Positions 60,451 to 64,000 of a stretch of 64,000 nucleotides of DNA are shown here, piece after piece. The position numbers and the translations under genes were made by a program. The first letter of the stretch is position 1. Each line of letters starts with the position of its first letter. The DNA lies in NCBI RefSeq assembly GCF_013346665.1, contig NZ_JABVBB010000038.1, positions 248,001-312,000 of the forward strand, in the 5' to 3' direction. The notes below the pieces were generated by a model. That model was not told the origin of the DNA. It did not search any database and saw only the letters and a program-made list of their open reading frames with translations. This DNA is from Sulfitobacter maritimus (lineage in GTDB: Bacteria; Pseudomonadota; Alphaproteobacteria; Rhodobacterales; Rhodobacteraceae).

Positions 60451-61491
60451 TCAAGTCCAGTCGAGGACCACCTTGCCGGATTGTCCGGACTTCATCGCGG
60501 CAAAGCCCTGTTCAAAGTCATCGACCTTGAAGCGATGGGTGATGATACCTGAAACATCCAGCCCGTTCTCCAACATGGCGATCATCTTGTACCATGTCTC
60601 GAATATCTCGCGGCCATAGACGCCCTTGATGGTGATCGCTTTAAAGACAATGCGGCTCCAGTCCACTGGCGATTTGCCCGGCGGAATACCCAGCATCGCG
60701 ATACGGCCCCCCATAGTCATTGCCTCAACCATCTGATGCAGCGCCTGCTGGTTGCCTGACATTTCAAGACCCACGTCAAAGCCCTGTTTCATCTTCAGGC
60801 GCGGAATGACATCGGCCAAATCCTCTTTGGCGACGTTCACCGTCACCACATCTGCAACCTTTTCCGCCAGCGCCAGCCGCGCGGGGTTCACATCCGTGAT
60901 CACCACATGCCGCGCGCCCACATGCCGTGCCACGGCGGCGGCCATGATGCCGATGGGGCCTGCGCCGGTGATCAGCACATCTTCCCCCACCAGATCAAAG
61001 CTCAGCGCCGTATGTACCGCGTTTCCCAAAGGATCGAGGATGGCGCCGATGTCGTCAGAAATTTCATCCGGCAGCGGGACGACGTTGAAGGCAGGCAGCT
61101 TGAGGTATTGCGCAAAAGCCCCCTGCTCGTTCACCCCGATGCCCCGCGTCGCGGGATCAAGGTGGAACTTGCCCGCACGGCTCTGGCGTGACTGTTTGCC
61201 GATCAGATGCCCCTCGCCCGAGCAGCGCTGGCCGATCTCTAACCCTTCGACACGGCGGCCCAATTCGACAATCTCGCCCGCAAACTCATGGCCGGTGATC
61301 ATCGGCACCGGCACGGTCTGCGCGGCCCAATCGTCCCAGTTCCAGATGTGGATGTCGGTGCCACAGATGCCGGTCTTGTTGATCTTGATGAGCACATCAT
61401 CCGGGCCAATCTCCGGCACCGGCGCATGTGTCATCCACAACCCTTCGCGGGCATGCAGCTTCGACAGCGCCTTCATCTCGTTAGTTGTCAT
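60451..61491 (-). CDS. tdh: L-threonine 3-dehydrogenase lacking the structural zinc cysteines
   Basis: Tdh oxidises L-threonine to 2-amino-3-ketobutyrate with NAD. The 346-residue MDR enzyme keeps catalytic zinc ligands C43 (GICGTDIH) and H68/E69 (GHEFAG), the NAD motif [13 protein letters not shown], and GYGREMFETW-like [12 protein letters not shown]. The loop ~95-115 that holds four structural-zinc cysteines in E. coli Tdh reads [14 protein letters not shown] and has none. The start overlaps the kbl stop (TGATG), so translation is coupled. Confidence 0.93.
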   Translation of the reverse strand: MTTNEMKALSKLHAREGLWMTHAPVPEIGPDDVLIKINKTGICGTDIHIWNWDDWAAQTVPVPMITGHEFAGEIVELGRRVEGLEIGQRCSGEGHLIGKQSRQSRAGKFHLDPATRGIGVNEQGAFAQYLKLPAFNVVPLPDEISDDIGAILDPLGNAVHTALSFDLVGEDVLITGAGPIGIMAAAVARHVGARHVVITDVNPARLALAEKVADVVTVNVAKEDLADVIPRLKMKQGFDVGLEMSGNQQALHQMVEAMTMGGRIAMLGIPPGKSPVDWSRIVFKAITIKGVYGREIFETWYKMIAMLENGLDVSGIITHRFKVDDFEQGFAAMKSGQSGKVVLDWT

Positions 61492-62675
61492 CAGATCACC
61501 CCGCAGGCTTTGCCTGCCACTTCGAAGGCTTTCAGCGCCCGGTCCAACTGCTCGCGCGTCAGGGCTGCGTTCATCTGCGTGCGGATGCGGGCTTGGCCAC
61601 GCGGCACCACCGGGAAGAAGAAGCCCGAAACATAGACGCCTTTGTCGAACAGTTTTGCCGCCATATTCTGTGCAAGCTGCGCTTCGCCCAGCATCACTGG
61701 CACGATGGGATGTTCACCGGGCAACAAATCAAAGCCCAGCTTCTCCAGCCCTCCACGCCAATACGCGGTGTTTTCGAACAATTGCGCGCGTAGATCGTCG
61801 CCCCGTTCCACCAGTTCCAGCGCCCGCATCCCCGCCATCACAATCGACGCGGGCAGCGAGTTGGAAAACAGATAGGGCCGCGCGCGCTGGCGCAGTAGGT
61901 CGATCACCGGCTGAGGCCCCGCGATATAGCCACCAATCGCCCCGCCAAGCGCCTTGCCCAACGTGCCGGTCACGATATCGACCTTCACCCCGTAGTGCGC
62001 GGGCGTGCCTTCGCCCTTCGGCCCCATGAACCCGGTTGAGTGGCAGTCATCCACCATCACCAGCGCCTCGTATTTTTCAGCCAGTGCGGTGATTTCAGGC
62101 AGTTTCGCCAGATAGCCATCCATGGAGAAAACACCATCCGTGGCGATCATGATGAAGCGCGCCCCATCTTCGCGGGCCTGCTTCAGCTTGGCCTCCAGAT
62201 CGTCCATGTCACTGTTGGCGTAGCGGTAGCGTTTGGCTTTGCACAGGCGGATGCCGTCGATGATCGAGGCATGGTTCAGCGCGTCCGAGACCACAGCATC
62301 CTCTGGTCCTAAAAGCGGCTCGAACAGGCCGCCGTTGGCGTCAAAACAGGCGGCGAAGAGGATCGAATCGTCATGCCCGAGGAAGCTGGCCAGTTTCTGC
62401 TCCAACTCCCGATGAATGTCCTGCGTGCCGCAGATGAAACGGACGGAGGCCATGCCGAAGCCCTTTTCGTCCATCGCCTCTTTGGCGGCGGCGATCAACT
62501 CGGGATGATCGGCAAGGCCGAGGTAGTTATTGGCGCAAAGGTTGATCACATCGCGGTCGCCCACGGCAATCTCACCGCCCTGCGGGGTGGTGATGAGCCG
62601 CTCGCGTTTCATCATGCCCTCGGCGTCGATCTCGGCCAGGGTGTCTGTCATGTGGTCCAGAAATGCTTTGGTCAT
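61491..62675 (-). CDS. kbl: glycine C-acetyltransferase (2-amino-3-ketobutyrate CoA ligase)
   Basis: Kbl splits 2-amino-3-ketobutyrate with CoA into glycine and acetyl-CoA. The 394-residue alpha-oxoamine synthase has [22 protein letters not shown], and the PLP lysine in [18 protein letters not shown] precedes the ATG at 62675. It forms an operon with tdh and lies downstream of an Xre-cupin regulator. Confidence 0.95.
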   Translation of the reverse strand: MTKAFLDHMTDTLAEIDAEGMMKRERLITTPQGGEIAVGDRDVINLCANNYLGLADHPELIAAAKEAMDEKGFGMASVRFICGTQDIHRELEQKLASFLGHDDSILFAACFDANGGLFEPLLGPEDAVVSDALNHASIIDGIRLCKAKRYRYANSDMDDLEAKLKQAREDGARFIMIATDGVFSMDGYLAKLPEITALAEKYEALVMVDDCHSTGFMGPKGEGTPAHYGVKVDIVTGTLGKALGGAIGGYIAGPQPVIDLLRQRARPYLFSNSLPASIVMAGMRALELVERGDDLRAQLFENTAYWRGGLEKLGFDLLPGEHPIVPVMLGEAQLAQNMAAKLFDKGVYVSGFFFPVVPRGQARIRTQMNAALTREQLDRALKAFEVAGKACGVI

Positions 62676-62713
62676 GGGATACTCCTTTTGAATCCCATCT
62701 ACCATAGCGGAGG

Positions 62714-62760
62714 CTATTCCGAAATAGAGGATGTCTTGAATAGCGGAATTTTTCCGATAT
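62714..62760. promoter_or_regulatory. candidate operator pair upstream of kbl-tdh
   Basis: Two related inverted repeats lie between the regulator and kbl: CTATT-ccga-AATAG (62714-62727) and the 21-bp imperfect palindrome centred on CGGAA-ttt-TTCCG (62740-62760). Both contain a TTCCGA/CGGAAT half-site. They are the most likely binding sites of the Xre-cupin protein. Confidence 0.45.
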
Positions 62761-62768
62761 ACCGGATT

Positions 62769-63335
62769 TCACGCATCCTGCACGACAAGGAACGCCCGCA
62801 CTGGCCCTGTGATTGCACGGATGGCATGGGGTACATCGGCGGCGTAGCGTGCCGTATCTCCGGCCTGCAATTGCTCGGCTCCCGCACCGCTGGTCACTTC
62901 GACGGCGCCTTCAAAAACGCTCAGGTGTTCGCGGGCACCTCGGGTATGCGGGGCGCTTTCTAACACGCCGCCTTCAGCGATGAGCAACTCATAGACCTCA
63001 TGATGCCCAGCCTCTTCGGGCGGCGACAGGATACGAATACGACAGCCATCGCCCAGATTACTGATTGTCGGCACCGCCGCACTGCGCAGCACTTCGATCT
63101 GCGCTTCAGCGGGGGTGCCATCCAAGAGTCCGGCAAAATCCACCTGCAACGCGCGGGTCAGGTTCCACAGCGTCGCGATGGTGGGGCTGGATTCCCCACG
63201 CTCAATCTGGCTCACCATAGAACGTGACACGCCTGACAGTTTCGCCACTGCATCGAGCGACAACCCCTGCCCTTGCCGCGCTTCTTTCAAGCGGGCGGGG
63301 AGTTGCGTCAGGATCTTGTCATTATTTTCCGTCAT
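62769..63335 (-). CDS. Xre-family regulator with cupin domain, upstream of kbl-tdh
   Basis: The 188-residue protein has HTH_3 (~12-66, SLDAVAKLSGVSRSMVSQIERG) and a cupin_2 domain (~110-180, EHLSVFEGAVEV). The ATG at 63335 is chosen because the upstream part of the open frame is poor coding sequence. It is in the same direction as kbl with a 93-bp spacer holding operator-like repeats; local control of threonine breakdown is likely (inference). Confidence 0.86.
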   Translation of the reverse strand: MTENNDKILTQLPARLKEARQGQGLSLDAVAKLSGVSRSMVSQIERGESSPTIATLWNLTRALQVDFAGLLDGTPAEAQIEVLRSAAVPTISNLGDGCRIRILSPPEEAGHHEVYELLIAEGGVLESAPHTRGAREHLSVFEGAVEVTSGAGAEQLQAGDTARYAADVPHAIRAITGPVRAFLVVQDA

Positions 63336-63450
63336 GGCGGATATGTCGCGCGGCGCCCCGCCCCTGTCAAGCAGCGCTTTGACGGAACGTCCCCCCTGAC
63401 ATTGTGCCGCCACCACCCCATAGTGCCGCCAACGGATAGAGGAGAGCTAC

Positions 63451-64000
63451 ATGTCAAACGATATCGTCATCTTGGGCGGCGCGCGCACCGCCATCGGCAC
63501 TTTCGGCGGCAGCCTTGCCGCAACCCCACCGACCACCTTGGGCAGCACCGTCGCCCGCGCCGCGATGGAACGCGCGGGCGTGGACCCGGCGCAGATCGGT
63601 CATGTGGTCTTTGGCAATGTCATCAACACAGAGCCGCGCGACATGTACCTGAGCCGCGTTGCCGCGCGGGAGGCGGGGGTGCCGGATGAAGTCCCCGCGA
63701 TGAACGTGAACCGCCTGTGCGGCTCTGGCGTGCAGGCGCTGGTTTCGGCCACGCAAAGTCTGATGCTCGGCGATGCGGATTTCGCCCTCGCCGGTGGTGC
63801 CGAAAACATGTCCCGCGCACCCTATATTCTGCCCGATGCCCGCTGGGGCCAGAAAATGGGCGATGCACGGAGCCTTGATATGCTGCTCGGCACGCTGAAC
63901 TGCCCCTTTGGCACTGGGCATATGGGCGTAACGGCAGAGAATGTTGCGGATGAGCATGCGATTACGCGCGAACAGATGGATGAATTCGCCCTGCAAAGCC
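63451..64000 (+). CDS. acetyl-CoA C-acyltransferase (thiolase), 3' end beyond window
   Basis: The first 183 residues of a thiolase are present and the gene runs off the window. The start ATG has AGAGGAGAG. The reactive cysteine is C90 in NRLCGSGVQA, and GGAENMSRAPY is the second thiolase landmark. It may be a biosynthetic acetoacetyl-CoA thiolase (PhaA/AtoB) or a degradative beta-ketothiolase; the missing C-terminal half prevents a choice. It is divergent from the Xre-cupin regulator. Confidence 0.9.
   Translation, partial: MSNDIVILGGARTAIGTFGGSLAATPPTTLGSTVARAAMERAGVDPAQIGHVVFGNVINTEPRDMYLSRVAAREAGVPDEVPAMNVNRLCGSGVQALVSATQSLMLGDADFALAGGAENMSRAPYILPDARWGQKMGDARSLDMLLGTLNCPFGTGHMGVTAENVADEHAITREQMDEFALQS

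Noticed and set aside
1-64000. tRNA, rRNA, CRISPR arrays, transposases or prophage genes
   Set aside because: No T-loop GTTCGAATC-type pattern, spaced direct repeats or transposase/integrase motifs were seen while reading both strands; a tRNAscan or ISfinder run would settle this.

Overview
The window is 64 kb of a GC-rich alphaproteobacterial chromosome, and the gene content points to the Roseobacter clade of Rhodobacteraceae. The reasons are an ectABC-ask cluster next to a MarR-type regulator, a uehABC-type ectoine TRAP transporter with the EnuR/AsnC-controlled catabolic genes known from Ruegeria, IalB-like and CHASE hybrid-kinase genes, the alphaproteobacterial form of SerC, and a zinc-site-less threonine dehydrogenase. 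Naming a genus would be a guess. I see no rRNA, tRNA, CRISPR, phage genes or transposase; the window reads as ordinary core chromosome with some accessory transport and catabolic clusters.

Layout. 0-7 kb (minus strand): lytic transglycosylase, RNase R, a DUF2064-type glycosyltransferase, dapE, a small unknown protein, a GlsB-like membrane protein and dapD. 7-14 kb: a LOG-family protein, a very large kinase/M23/aminotransferase fusion, a nitronate monooxygenase and a GMC oxidoreductase. 14-21 kb: a two-component block with a CHASE/PAS hybrid kinase, a second PAS kinase, a lone receiver, an Hpt protein and a receiver fused to what looks like a degenerate GGDEF domain. 21-33 kb: ectoine uptake and degradation (doeD, doeC, doeX on the minus strand; enuR, uehABC, usp, eutA, doeA, doeB on the plus strand). 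33-40 kb: a peptide-type ABC transporter operon with an Xre-cupin regulator and an M24 peptidase. 40-46 kb: a second peptide-type ABC operon ending in a cyclic-nucleotide-phosphodiesterase-like gene, divergent from a DauA-like D-amino-acid dehydrogenase. 47.5-53 kb: rlmN, then ectR and ectABC-ask for ectoine synthesis. 53.5-60.5 kb: an IalB-like protein, asparaginase II, a YciI-like protein, then serB divergent from serC-serA, and a PPP-type phosphatase. 60.5-64 kb: an Xre-cupin regulator with kbl-tdh (threonine to glycine), and the start of a thiolase gene cut by the window end.

How it fits together. The cell can make ectoine (aspartate kinase Ask, then EctB, EctA, EctC) and can import and burn it (UehABC, then DoeA, DoeB, DoeD, DoeC back to aspartate), with both pathways about 17 kb apart. 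The hydroxylase ectD is absent from the synthesis cluster, and eutB and eutC are absent from the degradation cluster although eutA remains, so the cluster looks specialised for ectoine rather than hydroxyectoine. The two ABC systems, DauA-like oxidase, asparaginase, serine genes and kbl-tdh give the region a strong amino-acid and peptide theme.

Regulatory sequence worth attention: a near-identical 12-bp word at the enuR start and at the uehA promoter; a 7-bp inverted repeat with a related second site between ectR and ectA; a probable serC leader RNA; clean intrinsic terminators after ask and serA; hairpins after all three transporter binding-protein genes; and an 18-bp perfect inverted repeat enclosing a 183-bp gene-free element at 53.3 kb. 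All functional calls are by reading motifs and family resemblance; no database search was run.
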